Origin: Bacteroidota bacterium
GTDB lineage: Bacteria > Bacteroidota > Bacteroidia > Flavobacteriales_F > PHOS-HE28
DNA: 34,376 nucleotides
Reading direction: 5' to 3'
Assembly: GCA_014584605.1 (NCBI GenBank)
Contig: JACTMO010000020.1
Span: forward strand, 1 to 34,376
The notes below the pieces were generated by a model, which worked only from the letters and a program-made list of their open reading frames with translations, made no database searches and had not been told where the DNA came from. Within the stretch, counting starts at the first letter, position 1, and each line of letters starts with the position of its first letter. This document shows, in pieces, positions 7,882 through 16,379 of this stretch. A program made the position numbers and the translations under genes.

Positions 7882-8934
7882 TCACGGCACCGGCCGCACC
7901 AGGATGACGTACACCGGGAAGTGATCGCTCCAGCCGTTCACCCAGGTGTCGCCCTCGAAGCTGCGCAGCGGATAGCCGGCGAAGGCCCCTTCGGTCTGCC
8001 GGAGTTTCGGTTCGTTGTACACCCGTACCCCGTAATAACGGTAGCGGTCGTCCGTGCGCGTGGTCAGCGCAGGGGTGAGGATGATCTGGTCGAACAGGTT
8101 CCACGAATCGCGCCAGGCCAGGGTGCCGATGCCCTTGTTGTACAGCGCTTCCATCGGGTTGTACAGGGCGCGTCCGGTGGCCTGCTCCGGGCGGCCCACG
8201 GCCAGCAACCCCCCGCGTATGCTGCGGTCCACCGGGTCGTCGTTGAGGTCGCCCATGTACAGGACCCTTGCGCCCGGGTCGATGCGCTGCAAGGAGTCGA
8301 TCAGGGACCGGCCCAGGCGGGCCGCCAACATGCGCTTGGGTTGCGAACGCTTCTCGCCGCCGCGCCGGCTCGGCCAGTGCGCCACGATCACGTGCACGGT
8401 GTCGCCGTCGAGCACACCGCTCACCACCAGCTGGGCGCGCGTGCGGAAGGCCGTGTCCACGGGGTCCACCAGCGGCACGCTGCGGTGGCCCAGCAGGGTG
8501 AAATAGCGCGGGTCGTACAGCAGCGCCACGTCCACGCCGCGCCGGTCGGGTCCCTCCTCATGCACGATGCGGTAGCCGCGCTGCGCGATGGCCTCGGCCT
8601 TCACCAGGTCCTCCAGCACGCGCCGGTTCTCCACCTCGGCCAGGCCGAGCACATGCACCCCTTCGGGATGCACCTCCCGGCCCAGGGCGCCGATCACCTC
8701 GGCCATCTTCGCCACCTTGGTGCGGTAGCGCTGCGAACCCCATTGCTTGGCCCCTCCCGGAAGGAACTCCGCATCGTCCGTGTCCGGCGAATCGATCGTG
8801 TCGAACAGGTTCTCGATGTTGTAGAATCCGATGCAGGCCGCTTGGAAGCGCTGGTCGGCCTGGGCACGGACAGCGGCCGTGCAGGCGGTAAGCAGCAGCA
8901 GGGCCGGGATGCGGAAGGGGAGGAAGGTGGACAT
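7882..8934 (-). CDS. Secreted endonuclease/exonuclease/phosphatase (EEP) family protein
   Basis: 350 residues with an N-terminal signal sequence (FRIPALLLLTACTAAVRAQ). EEP-fold motifs appear in order: FYNIENLFD, the metal-binding Glu in LGLAEVENR, RRGVDVALLYD, IVAHWPSR, the catalytic GDLNDDP, and the terminal SDHFPV. All the usual metal-binding and catalytic positions seem to be present. Family members cleave phosphodiester or phosphomonoester bonds in DNA, RNA or phospholipid headgroups. The signal peptide places this one in the periplasm or outside; a lipobox reading (LLTAC) is possible. It converges on the receptor operon across the shared terminator, suggesting a functional link. A TACCTTGC element lies 6 nt before the ATG. 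Confidence 0.88.
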   Translation of the reverse strand: MSTFLPFRIPALLLLTACTAAVRAQADQRFQAACIGFYNIENLFDTIDSPDTDDAEFLPGGAKQWGSQRYRTKVAKMAEVIGALGREVHPEGVHVLGLAEVENRRVLEDLVKAEAIAQRGYRIVHEEGPDRRGVDVALLYDPRYFTLLGHRSVPLVDPVDTAFRTRAQLVVSGVLDGDTVHVIVAHWPSRRGGEKRSQPKRMLAARLGRSLIDSLQRIDPGARVLYMGDLNDDPVDRSIRGGLLAVGRPEQATGRALYNPMEALYNKGIGTLAWRDSWNLFDQIILTPALTTRTDDRYRYYGVRVYNEPKLRQTEGAFAGYPLRSFEGDTWVNGWSDHFPVYVILVRPVP

Positions 8935-8940
8935 GGCGGC

Positions 8941-8948
8941 GCAAGGTA
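8941..8948 (-). promoter_or_regulatory. Possible degenerate -7 element for the EEP nuclease
   Basis: TACCTTGC on the minus strand, 6 nt before the ATG at 8934. It departs from TAnnTTTG at the last two positions. The spacing matches that of the stronger examples elsewhere in the window. Confidence 0.35.
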
Positions 8949-8983
8949 GCCCGGCGCACGGGGCGCGTGGATGCCCGGCCGGC

Positions 8984-9754
8984 TCACGCGCCGAAGTCCC
9001 GCACCAGCGCGATCACCTCGTCGGGTGCCTGCACATGCACCCAGTGGCCCGCGTAGTCGATGGTCTCCACGCGCGACCGCGGGAACTGTTCGCGCAGTTG
9101 CGGCAGGTCCTCCCGGGTGATGTAGTCGCTCTGCCCGCCGCGGATGAAGAGGGTGGGTGTGTGCACCACTTCGGGGCCGGCCGCCGCCAGGATGTCCGCG
9201 ATGTCGCGCGCCAGCAGGGGCACGTTGAAGCGCCAGCCCAGTTGGTCGGGCGTGACCCAGTACAGGCTTTTGAGCAGGAACTGCACCACGCCGGGTTCCG
9301 GGATGTGCCCCGCCAGATGCTCCTCCACTTCCTTGCGCGTGCGGAGCCGCTCCAGGTCGCACGTGGTGAGCGCCTCCAGGATGTGCGCGTGGCGGTGCAC
9401 GGGATACTCGCGCGGCCCCATGTCGATCACCACCAGGCGGTGCAGCAGGCCGGGGTGGCGCTGGGCCAGCACCATGCCCGTTTTGCCGCCCATGCTGTGA
9501 CCCACCACTACCGCCTCGCGCAGCCCCAGGTCGGTGATCAGCGCCGCCACGTCGTCGGCCATTCCGGGGTAGGTGATGCGGTCGGTGTGCGGCGAACGCC
9601 CGTGGTCGCGCTGGTCCACCAGCACCACATCGAAGCTGTCCGACCAGGCCTTGCCGATGCTGTTCCAGTTGTCGGCGCTGCCGAACAGGCCGTGCAGCAC
9701 CACCAGGGGGCGGCCCCGGCCCATGCGTCGGTGATGCAGCGCCACGGTGGTCAT
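8984..9754 (-). CDS. Alpha/beta-fold hydrolase
   Basis: 256 residues starting MTTVALHH. Hallmarks of the fold are the oxyanion-hole motif [13 protein letters not shown] (about 19-30), DQRDHGRS (about 47-54), the nucleophile elbow VGHSMGGK with Ser near residue 87, an acidic residue in RGGQSDYI, and the catalytic His in [14 protein letters not shown] near the C-terminus. The small esterase YbfF-type family is a good match in size and motifs. The ATG overlaps the pdxJ stop codon (ATGA), so the two genes are translationally coupled. No signal peptide is present, so it is cytoplasmic. The substrate is unknown, perhaps a small acyl ester. Confidence 0.88.
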   Translation of the reverse strand: MTTVALHHRRMGRGRPLVVLHGLFGSADNWNSIGKAWSDSFDVVLVDQRDHGRSPHTDRITYPGMADDVAALITDLGLREAVVVGHSMGGKTGMVLAQRHPGLLHRLVVIDMGPREYPVHRHAHILEALTTCDLERLRTRKEVEEHLAGHIPEPGVVQFLLKSLYWVTPDQLGWRFNVPLLARDIADILAAAGPEVVHTPTLFIRGGQSDYITREDLPQLREQFPRSRVETIDYAGHWVHVQAPDEVIALVRDFGA

Positions 9755-10467
9755 GGGCGCAGTTCGCGCAGGTAGAGCCCCACGGTGTTCTCCCATCCGA
9801 AGTGGAGGGCGTCGCAGACCAGCGCGTGGCCGATGCTCACCTCCAGGAGCCCGGGCACGTGAAGGTGGAAATGCCGCAGGTTGTGCCGGTCCAGGTCGTG
9901 CCCCGCATTGAGCCCCAGCCCATGCCGCGCCGCCTCGCGCGCCGCCTCCACGAAGGGGGCCACGGCAGCGTCGGGGTCGTCGCAATACCCGGCGGCGTAA
10001 GGCTCGGTGTAGAGCTCGATCCGGTCGGTGCCGGTGTCCGCCGCATGCCCCACCTGTTCGGTATCGGCGCCCAGGAAGAGCGAGGTCCGCAGGCCCTCGG
10101 CGTGCAGCCGCGCCACCACCTCCTTCAGCCGGGCCTTGTGCGCCCGGGCGTCCCAACCCGCATTGCTGGTCAGCACCCCGGGCGGGTCGGGCACCAGGGT
10201 CACCTGCGCAGGCCGCACCTCGGTCACCAGCGCCAGGAATTCCGCGGAAGGGTAGCCTTCGATGTTGAACTCGGTGCGCAGCACCGGGCGCAGGGCGAGC
10301 ACATCCTGGCGCCTGACGTGGCGCTCGTCCGGACGCGGATGCACGGTGATGCCCTGTGCGCCGCAACGCTCCAGCAGCAGGGCCGTCGCCACCACATCCG
10401 GGTTGTTGCCGCCCCGTGCGTTGCGGAGCGTGGCCACCTTGTTGATGTTGACGCTGAGACGGGTCAT
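9751..10467 (-). CDS. pdxJ: Pyridoxine 5'-phosphate synthase
   Basis: 238 residues from [10 protein letters not shown]; an ATG three codons upstream (10476) is possible but gives an atypical start. The enzyme condenses 1-deoxyxylulose 5-phosphate with 3-amino-2-oxopropyl phosphate in the DXP-dependent vitamin B6 pathway. Visible family features are [16 protein letters not shown] at the N-terminus, HPRPDERH with catalytic His43 and His50, Glu70 in [33 protein letters not shown] and GLNAGHDL with the late catalytic His. Length is normal. It overlaps the downstream hydrolase by four bases and diverges from the CBS gene. Confidence 0.97.
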   Translation of the reverse strand: MTRLSVNINKVATLRNARGGNNPDVVATALLLERCGAQGITVHPRPDERHVRRQDVLALRPVLRTEFNIEGYPSAEFLALVTEVRPAQVTLVPDPPGVLTSNAGWDARAHKARLKEVVARLHAEGLRTSLFLGADTEQVGHAADTGTDRIELYTEPYAAGYCDDPDAAVAPFVEAAREAARHGLGLNAGHDLDRHNLRHFHLHVPGLLEVSIGHALVCDALHFGWENTVGLYLRELRP

Positions 10468-10476
10468 GCGATGCAC

Positions 10477-10484
10477 TACCTTGG
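10477..10484 (+). promoter_or_regulatory. Weak -7 element for the CBS-domain gene
   Basis: TACCTTGG on the plus strand, 40 nt before the ATG at 10525. It is interleaved with the pdxJ promoter region, so the two start regions would cross. One mismatch to TAnnTTTG. Confidence 0.3.
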
Positions 10485-10498
10485 GCGCGGCGGGGCGC

Positions 10499-10506
10499 CG
10501 AAATTA
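10499..10506 (-). promoter_or_regulatory. -7 promoter element for pdxJ-hydrolase
   Basis: TAATTTCG on the minus strand, 31 nt upstream of the pdxJ ATG at 10467, in the divergent region between pdxJ and the CBS gene. One mismatch to TAnnTTTG. Confidence 0.45.
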
Positions 10507-10524
10507 CGCCGCTGTCCAAGGCCC

Positions 10525-11187
10525 ATGCACGCCCGTGAGCTCATTGCACCCGACCTTCCGCCGCTGCGACCGGACGATACGGTGGGCCGTGCGCTGGACT
10601 GGATGGAGGAGTTCAAGGTGCGGCATCTCCCCGTCACCGAGCATGGCCGGCTGGTGGGGCTGGTGCAGGACACCGACCTGGTGGACCGCAACGATGCCAA
10701 GGCCCCGGTGCGCGAGCTCATGGGGCAGGTCGAGCTTCCCTATGTGCGCGAGGGTCAGCACATCTACGACGTGATGAAGCTCATGGCCGAACGCGGCCTC
10801 ACGGTGCTCCCCGTGCTGGACCCCACGGGCAACTACCTGGGCGCCATCAACGAGCACGAAGCGCTGCGGCGCCTCGCCGAGGCCATCAACCTGGGCGAAC
10901 CGGGTAGCGTGGTGGTGCTGGAGATGAACCAGAACGACTACAGCCTGCAGCGCATCGCCGGCATCGTGGAAAGCAACGGGGCCAAGCTGCTCAGCGTGTA
11001 CAACCGCACCCTGCCCGAAGCGCCGCGCATGGAGGTGACCCTGAAGGTGAACCGGGAGGACATCAGCGACATCCTGCAATCCTTCGAGCGCTACGACTAC
11101 TTCGTGAAGAGCACCTACCAGGGTTCCAAGTTCCACGAGGACCTGCGCGGTCGGTACGACGAACTGATGCGCTTCCTGGACCTGTGA
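10525..11187 (+). CDS. CBS-domain protein with C-terminal ACT-like domain
   Basis: 220 residues. Two CBS motifs are visible: LIAPDLPPLRPDDTVGRALDWMEEFKVRHLPV through GLVQDTDLVD (about 5-55), and a second with IYDVMKLMAERGLTVLPVLDPTGNYLGAI (about 75-115). CBS pairs bind adenosine nucleotides and act as energy sensors or regulatory modules. The C-terminal region (about 132-205; SVVVLEMNQNDYSLQRIAGIVESNGAKLL) has the layout of an ACT-like domain. No catalytic domain is attached. Its position between pdxJ and nadK is familiar from Bacteroidota genomes. A cytoplasmic regulatory protein; its partner is unknown. Confidence 0.88.
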   Translation: MHARELIAPDLPPLRPDDTVGRALDWMEEFKVRHLPVTEHGRLVGLVQDTDLVDRNDAKAPVRELMGQVELPYVREGQHIYDVMKLMAERGLTVLPVLDPTGNYLGAINEHEALRRLAEAINLGEPGSVVVLEMNQNDYSLQRIAGIVESNGAKLLSVYNRTLPEAPRMEVTLKVNREDISDILQSFERYDYFVKSTYQGSKFHEDLRGRYDELMRFLDL

Positions 11188-11236
11188 AGCCGGTGCATGC
11201 GGCCGGCCCTCCTGCGGTCGAATGCCCGTCCCTTCA

Positions 11237-11244
11237 TACATTTC
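11237..11244 (+). promoter_or_regulatory. -7-like element for nadK
   Basis: TACATTTC lies 16 nt before the ATG at 11261. One mismatch to TAnnTTTG. It favours the ATG at 11261 over the in-frame ATG at 11222. Confidence 0.35.
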
Positions 11245-11260
11245 TACCCCACTTGTCTCC

Positions 11261-12151
11261 ATGCGCATCGCGGTCCAGGCCCGACAGCCCGAGCCGAGCG
11301 CCCTGCCCCTGATCGACGGGCTGTTGCGCGCCATGCCTGCTCATGGCCTGGTTCCTCAGGTGGACGGACCGCTGGCCACCCTGCTGGCCGCGTCGGGCTT
11401 CGGCTCGCCCTGCCCCACCTACGGCGCGGGCCCGCCCCCGCCGGGCACCGAACTGCTGATGAGCCTGGGCGGCGATGGCACCTTCCTGCGCGCCGTGGGG
11501 ATGGTGGCCCGCAGCGGCATTCCCGTCCTGGGGGTCAACCTTGGCCGCCTGGGTTTTCTGGCCGCCTTGGGCGCCGACGAGCTCCATGGTGCCTTGGGAC
11601 TTCTGGCCCAGCGACGTTTCGTCATTGAGGAGCGCATGCTCCTGCAGGTCACCGGATGTGCCGCCGAGCTCGGCGACCGCGACCTGGCCCTCAACGACGT
11701 CAGCATCCACAAGCGCGACACCTCGGCGATGATCGCGCTGCATGTGCGTTCGGAGGAGCTCTTCCTCAATACCTACTGGGCCGACGGTCTGATCATTTCC
11801 ACGCCCACGGGCTCCACGGCCTACTCCCTGAGCTGCGGCGGTCCCATCGTGGACCCCGCCTGCCGCAACCTGGTGATCACGCCCATCAGCCCGCACAACC
11901 TCACGGTCCGGCCCATGGTGCTGCCGGACGACCGTACCCTGCAGGTGGAGGTGGAGGCCCGTGAGCACAACTACCTGGTGAACCTGGACAACCGGAGCAT
12001 CCCCCTGAGCGGGCGCCGGGCCATCGGCCTGCGCAAGGCGGACCAATGCGCGCGCATCGCCCACCTGCCCGACCATGATTTCTTCAGCACCCTGCGCCAC
12101 AAGCTCAACTGGGGGCTCGATGCACGGTCCACCCGTGGGGCGGCGGGCTAA
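11261..12151 (+). CDS. nadK: NAD kinase
   Basis: 296 residues from MRIAVQARQ, the usual start style for the family; the ATG at 11222 lies upstream of the probable promoter. The enzyme phosphorylates NAD to NADP in the cytoplasm using ATP or polyphosphate. Diagnostic motifs are LMSLGGDGTFLRA (catalytic GGDGT at 70-74), GVNLGRLGFLA, LALNDVSIHKRD (the NDv/NE-type motif) and the glycine-rich STPTGSTAYSLSCGGPIV. Length is normal. It is followed by the porG-like gene, as in other Bacteroidota. Confidence 0.97.
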   Translation: MRIAVQARQPEPSALPLIDGLLRAMPAHGLVPQVDGPLATLLAASGFGSPCPTYGAGPPPPGTELLMSLGGDGTFLRAVGMVARSGIPVLGVNLGRLGFLAALGADELHGALGLLAQRRFVIEERMLLQVTGCAAELGDRDLALNDVSIHKRDTSAMIALHVRSEELFLNTYWADGLIISTPTGSTAYSLSCGGPIVDPACRNLVITPISPHNLTVRPMVLPDDRTLQVEVEAREHNYLVNLDNRSIPLSGRRAIGLRKADQCARIAHLPDHDFFSTLRHKLNWGLDARSTRGAAG

Positions 12152-12156
12152 CTTCG
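12149..12156 (+). promoter_or_regulatory. -7 element overlapping the nadK stop codon
   Basis: TAACTTCG. Its first three bases are the TAA stop of nadK. The ATG of the porG-like gene follows 52 nt later. One mismatch to TAnnTTTG. Confidence 0.35.
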
Positions 12157-12208
12157 CGCCCCCGGCGCCCGTACAACACCGCGCCGCGCCCGCGCGTTCA
12201 CCCTGCCG

Positions 12209-13039
12209 ATGAGACCGGTACTCCTCCTTTCCGCCCTGGCCCTTGCCGCCGGACTGCATGGTCAGGGGGTCAGTGAGATCGGCATCACCGGCGGGGTCAT
12301 GTACTATATCGGCGACCTCAACCCGTACAAGCACTACCCGGCCCGGACCCGTCCGGCCGGTGGGCTCGCCTACCGCTACAACTTCGATACGCGTTATGCC
12401 CTCCGCGCGCAGGCCCTGTACGGCACCCTGGAGGCCTTCGACAGCGATTCGCCCGACAGCCTGCAGCTGGCCCGCAACCTCAGCTTCCGTACGCGCGTGT
12501 TCGAGCTGGCCCTGCTGGGGGAGGTGAACTTCTTCAACTACCGGGGCCTGGGCAAGGACGGCCGCACCTGGACCCCCTTCGTGTTCGCCGGACTGTGCTA
12601 TTTCCGGGCCAACCCCCGCGCCCTGCTGAACGACACCTGGTACGACCTGCAGCCGCTCGGCACCGAAGGCCAGGGTTCCCCGGACGTGCCCGGGGCCGGC
12701 AAACCCTACAGCGTGGACCAGATCGGCATCCCCTTCGGGGTGGGCCTCAAGTTCAACTTCGGCGGCCATGTGGACCTGCAGCTCGAATGGGGCATGCGCC
12801 GCACCTTCACCGACCACATCGACGATGTGAGCGGCACCTACGCCGATCCGAAGCTCATCAACCCCCTGGCCGCCGAGCTGGCGGACCGCAGCGCGGACGG
12901 CGATGTGGTGGACCGCACCGGCCAGGCCCGGGGCGATGCCCAGACCCGCGACTGGTACCAGTACACGGGCCTCACCCTGTCGTACGTCCTGACCAAGTTC
13001 ACGGAGTGCGACATGCTGTATTTTCAGAAACGGCGCTGA
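12209..13039 (+). CDS. porG: DUF6089 / PorG-like outer-membrane protein of the type IX secretion system
   Basis: 276 residues with a signal peptide (LLLSALALAAGLHGQG) followed by an outer-membrane beta-barrel of about 8 strands with alternating hydrophobic residues. ITGGVMYYIGDLNPYKHY matches the N-terminus of DUF6089 proteins, and FFNYRGLG with FVFAGLCYFRANP fits the mid-region. PorG of Porphyromonas gingivalis is a DUF6089 member that associates with the PorK/PorN ring of the T9SS, and its gene has the same neighbours (nadK before, uppS and bamA after). The identification rests on both the sequence pattern and this synteny. It fits the T9SS sorting domains encoded elsewhere in the window. 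Confidence 0.75.
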   Translation: MRPVLLLSALALAAGLHGQGVSEIGITGGVMYYIGDLNPYKHYPARTRPAGGLAYRYNFDTRYALRAQALYGTLEAFDSDSPDSLQLARNLSFRTRVFELALLGEVNFFNYRGLGKDGRTWTPFVFAGLCYFRANPRALLNDTWYDLQPLGTEGQGSPDVPGAGKPYSVDQIGIPFGVGLKFNFGGHVDLQLEWGMRRTFTDHIDDVSGTYADPKLINPLAAELADRSADGDVVDRTGQARGDAQTRDWYQYTGLTLSYVLTKFTECDMLYFQKRR

Positions 13040-13053
13040 TCCGGCCATTGTGC

Positions 13054-13061
13054 GATCTTTG
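13054..13061 (+). promoter_or_regulatory. -7 element for the uppS-bamA operon
   Basis: GATCTTTG, one mismatch to TAnnTTTG (G at position 1), 27 nt before the uppS ATG. Transcription would start near 13066, at the base of a small hairpin. Confidence 0.4.
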
Positions 13062-13063
13062 CG

Positions 13064-13080
13064 CCCCTTCCCGCAAGGGG
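13064..13080 (+). other. Hairpin at the 5' end of the predicted uppS mRNA
   Basis: CCCCTT (13064-13069) pairs with AAGGGG (13075-13080) around a 5-nt loop. It ends 8 nt before the uppS ATG. If transcription starts near 13066 the structure would be at or very near the 5' end, where it could affect mRNA stability or initiation. Confidence 0.35.
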
Positions 13081-13088
13081 ACGCAGCC

Positions 13089-13835
13089 ATGGACCTCAAG
13101 GCCCGGATCGATCCCGCCAGGGTGCCCGCCCACGTGGCCATCATCATGGATGGCAACGGCCGCTGGGCCACCCGTCAGGGCGAGCACCGCGTGGTGGGCC
13201 ATACCAGCGGGGTGAAGGCCGTGCGCGATACGCTGGTGGGCGCCACCGAGATCGGCATACGCCACCTCACCCTTTATGCGTTCAGCACCGAGAACTGGAA
13301 CCGCCCCCAGGAGGAGGTGGACGCCCTGATGGACCTGCTGGTGCGCACCCTGATGAGCGAGGTGGACAGCCTCAACGAGAACGGGGTGCGCCTCAACGCC
13401 ATCGGCGACCTGGAGAGCCTGCCGGGCGACTGCCACGCCACGCTGCGCCAGGCCATGGCCCGCACCGCCCACAACGACCGCATCACCCTCACCCTCGCCC
13501 TGAGCTACAGCGCCCGCTGGGAGCTGGTGCGCATGGCCCGCCTGCTGGCCACCGAGGCCGCCGAGGGTCGGCTGCGGCCCCAGGACATCGACGAGGCGGC
13601 CCTGGCGGCACGGCTCACCACGGCCGGGATCCCCGACCCGGAACTGCTCATCCGCACCAGCGGCGAACAGCGCATCAGCAACTTCCTGCTGTGGCAGATC
13701 GCCTATGCCGAGCTCCACTTCAGCCGGGTGCTCTGGCCCGATTTCCGCAAAGAGGACCTTTTCGAGGCCGTGATCGACTTCCAGTCCCGGGAGCGTCGTT
13801 TCGGCCTCATCAGCGAACAGGTGAACCCCCGGTGA
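13089..13835 (+). CDS. uppS: Undecaprenyl diphosphate synthase (cis-isoprenyl transferase)
   Basis: 248 residues from MDLKARIDPARVP; a GTG at 13050 would overlap the promoter. It makes the C55 lipid carrier precursor for peptidoglycan from farnesyl and isopentenyl diphosphate. Motifs are AIIMDGNGRWA with catalytic Asp near residue 21, LTLYAFSTENWNRP, LTLALSYSARWELV and the substrate-binding block LLIRTSGEQRISNFLLWQ followed by YAELHF. Length is normal. The last codons overlap the GTG start of bamA (GTGA), so the two are translationally coupled. Confidence 0.97.
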   Translation: MDLKARIDPARVPAHVAIIMDGNGRWATRQGEHRVVGHTSGVKAVRDTLVGATEIGIRHLTLYAFSTENWNRPQEEVDALMDLLVRTLMSEVDSLNENGVRLNAIGDLESLPGDCHATLRQAMARTAHNDRITLTLALSYSARWELVRMARLLATEAAEGRLRPQDIDEAALAARLTTAGIPDPELLIRTSGEQRISNFLLWQIAYAELHFSRVLWPDFRKEDLFEAVIDFQSRERRFGLISEQVNPR

Positions 13836-16351
13836 AGCTCCGCGCCCTCCTCCCTGTGGCCCTCCTGTTGCCGGGTCTCGCGGCCCTTGCGCAGACGGAG
13901 GATCGGCGCATCATGGACCCCGCCGTGCCGCGCGAGCTCGAGATCGGCGGGCTCACGGTCTCCGGCACCACCACCGTGGATGTCAACGCGGTCATGCTGT
14001 TCAGCGGCCTTAAGGTGGGCCAGACCGTCACCCTGCCCGGCCCACGCATCGCCGACGCCATCCGCAACATCTGGGAGCAGAAGCTCTTCAGCGATGTGCG
14101 CATCGAGGTGGCGGAGGTCCGTGGCCGCACGGCCTTCCTCAACATCGTCGTCACCGAGATGCCCCGCCTGTCCCGCTTCAAGTTCGAGGGGGTCACCAAG
14201 AGCGATGCCGACAAGCTGCGCGAACGCATGGAGCTGGCCCGCGGCCAGCAGGTGAACGAGGGCCTGCTGACCAATACGCGCGGCACCATCCGCTCCTACT
14301 ATGTGGACAAGGGCTTCCTGAAGGCCGATGCCGAGATCGAGCAGCGTACGGACTCGTTGATGGACAACAGCGTGCTGCTGATCATCCATGTGAAGAAGGG
14401 TCGGCGTGTCCGCATCAAGGACGTGGTCTTCAAGGGCAACGAGGCCCTGACGGACGCGAAGCTGCGGCGGGCCATGAAGAAGACGCGGCGGCGCCTGTGG
14501 TACAACCCTTTCGCATCGAGCAAGTTCCTGGCCAAGGAATACCGTGTGGACAAGGAGAACCTGATCGACACCTACAACGAAAAGGGCTACCGGAACGCCG
14601 CGATCGTGCGCGACAGCACCTGGTTCGTGAACGACCGCCGTCTGATGGTGGAGATCGAAGTGGAGGAGGACCGGCAGTTCCACTTCAGGGAGGTGCGCTT
14701 CAGCGGCAACACCAAGCACAGCGACCGGGAGCTGCTGGACATCCTCAACATCAAGCGCGGCGACGTGTACAACAAGAAGGTGCTGGACAGCAGGATGTAC
14801 ATGAACCAGACCGGCCGCGACATCAGTTCGCTGTACATGGACGACGGCTACCTGTCGTTCTACCCCGAGGTGATCGAGGTGGCCGAGGGCGACAGCATCG
14901 ACCTGGACATCCGGCTTCGGGAGGGGAAGCAGTACCGGGTGCGCAACGTGCTGGTGAAGGGCAATACAAAGACGAACGAGCACGTGATCCGGCGCGAGAT
15001 CCGCACCAAGCCGGGCCAGCTGTTCAACCGCAGCGATGTGCTGCGCACGCAGCGCGAACTGGCCAACCTGGGCTATTTCGACCCCGAGAAGCTCGGCGTG
15101 AACCCGGTGCAGGACGCGCGCACCGGCACGGTGGACCTGGAATACACCGTGGAGGAGAAGCCCAGCGACCGCCTGGAACTGAGCGGCGGCTGGGGCGCCG
15201 GACGTCTGGTGCTCTCCCTGGGCCTGTCCTTCACCAACTTCAGCCTGCGCAACATCACCAAGCCTGAGGCCTGGCAACCGCTGCCCGCCGGCGATGGACA
15301 GACCCTGAACCTGCGCGCCCAGACCAACGGCCGCTACTTCCAGAGCTACAGCCTCAGCTTCGTGGAGCCCTGGCTCGGCGGTCGCAAGCCCAACGCCCTG
15401 AGCATCTCCGCCTTCCATTCGGCCCAGACCAACGGCGAGCGCAAGTACGTGGACACCGAAGAGGGCCGCGCCATCAACCCCCAGCGGCAGTCGCTGCTGA
15501 TCTCGGGCGGTTCGGTGGGCCTGGGCAAGCGTCTTACCTGGCCCGACGACTATTTCCTGCTGCGCCAGAACATCAGCTACCAGCTATACGACCTGCGCAA
15601 CTGGAACCAGCTGTTCGCTTTCAACAACGGCCAGAGCAACGTGCTGGCCTACCAGGTGCAGCTCTCGCGCAACTCGGTGGACCAGCCCTTCTTCGCCCGC
15701 AGCGGATCGGACATCACCTTCAGCCTGAAGGCCACCCCGCCCTATTCCTGGTTCCAGCCCGGTCGCGACTACGCCTCCGAACCGGCTGACCGCCGCTACA
15801 ACTGGGCCGAGTTCCACAAGTGGAAGTTCACCACCCAGTGGTTCACCCGCATCACCCGCAGCAAGAGCGGCCACGACCTGGTGCTGATGACCCGCGCCGG
15901 GTTCGGCTTCCTGGGCCGCTACTCCAAGAACCTCGGCAACAGCCCCTTCGAACGTTTCTACCTGGGCGGCAGCGCCCTCACCGGCTTCCAGCTCGATGGC
16001 CGCGAGATCGTGGGCCTGCGCGGTTACGACGACCTGTCCCTGGCCCCCAGCACGGGCAACTTCCTCATCAACAAGTACACCGCCGAGCTGCGCTTCCCCA
16101 TCTCGCTCAACCCCTCGGCCACCATCTACATGCTCACCTTTGCCGAGGCCGGCAACACCTGGGGCACTTTCGACCGCTACGACCCCTTCCGCCTCTACCG
16201 CTCGGCCGGGGTGGGCCTGCGCCTCTTCCTGCCCATGTTCGGCCCCATGGGCCTGGACTACGGCTGGCGCTTCGACGATGTGCCCGACCAGCCCGCCATG
16301 GCCCCCGGACAGTTCCACTTCACGATCGGCATCGATCTTGGGGAGCTCTGA
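13832..16351 (+). CDS. bamA: Outer-membrane protein assembly factor BamA
   Basis: 839 residues from a GTG that overlaps the uppS stop; upstream in-frame codons lie inside uppS. The signal peptide KLRALLPVALLLPGLAALAQ is followed by a series of POTRA domains (about 40-440) with the recurring pattern of a beta-strand, helix and G-N (KDVVFKGNEALTDAKL, REVRFSGNTKHSDREL, RNVLVKGNTKTNEHVI). The C-terminal half is a 16-strand barrel of the Omp85 type, with LRGYDD as the L6 R-G-Y/F motif that latches in the lumen. The last residues run into the barrel-closing strand. Inserts outer-membrane proteins; the next genes encode its periplasmic chaperones. Confidence 0.95.
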   Translation: MKLRALLPVALLLPGLAALAQTEDRRIMDPAVPRELEIGGLTVSGTTTVDVNAVMLFSGLKVGQTVTLPGPRIADAIRNIWEQKLFSDVRIEVAEVRGRTAFLNIVVTEMPRLSRFKFEGVTKSDADKLRERMELARGQQVNEGLLTNTRGTIRSYYVDKGFLKADAEIEQRTDSLMDNSVLLIIHVKKGRRVRIKDVVFKGNEALTDAKLRRAMKKTRRRLWYNPFASSKFLAKEYRVDKENLIDTYNEKGYRNAAIVRDSTWFVNDRRLMVEIEVEEDRQFHFREVRFSGNTKHSDRELLDILNIKRGDVYNKKVLDSRMYMNQTGRDISSLYMDDGYLSFYPEVIEVAEGDSIDLDIRLREGKQYRVRNVLVKGNTKTNEHVIRREIRTKPGQLFNRSDVLRTQRELANLGYFDPEKLGVNPVQDARTGTVDLEYTVEEKPSDRLELSGGWGAGRLVLSLGLSFTNFSLRNITKPEAWQPLPAGDGQTLNLRAQTNGRYFQSYSLSFVEPWLGGRKPNALSISAFHSAQTNGERKYVDTEEGRAINPQRQSLLISGGSVGLGKRLTWPDDYFLLRQNISYQLYDLRNWNQLFAFNNGQSNVLAYQVQLSRNSVDQPFFARSGSDITFSLKATPPYSWFQPGRDYASEPADRRYNWAEFHKWKFTTQWFTRITRSKSGHDLVLMTRAGFGFLGRYSKNLGNSPFERFYLGGSALTGFQLDGREIVGLRGYDDLSLAPSTGNFLINKYTAELRFPISLNPSATIYMLTFAEAGNTWGTFDRYDPFRLYRSAGVGLRLFLPMFGPMGLDYGWRFDDVPDQPAMAPGQFHFTIGIDLGEL

Positions 16352-16362
16352 GCCCGATCGCC

Positions 16363-16370
16363 TAATTTCG
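16363..16370 (+). promoter_or_regulatory. -7 element for the first ompH gene
   Basis: TAATTTCG, only 9 nt before the ATG at 16380 and 11 nt after the bamA stop codon. One mismatch to TAnnTTTG. It could give ompH-ompH-murI a separate promoter with an almost leaderless transcript. Confidence 0.4.
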
Positions 16371-16379
16371 ACGCCTTCC

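Noticed and set aside
13050-13088. GTG at 13050 as the start of uppS
   Set aside because: It lies upstream of or inside the -7 element and adds residues not found in the family.
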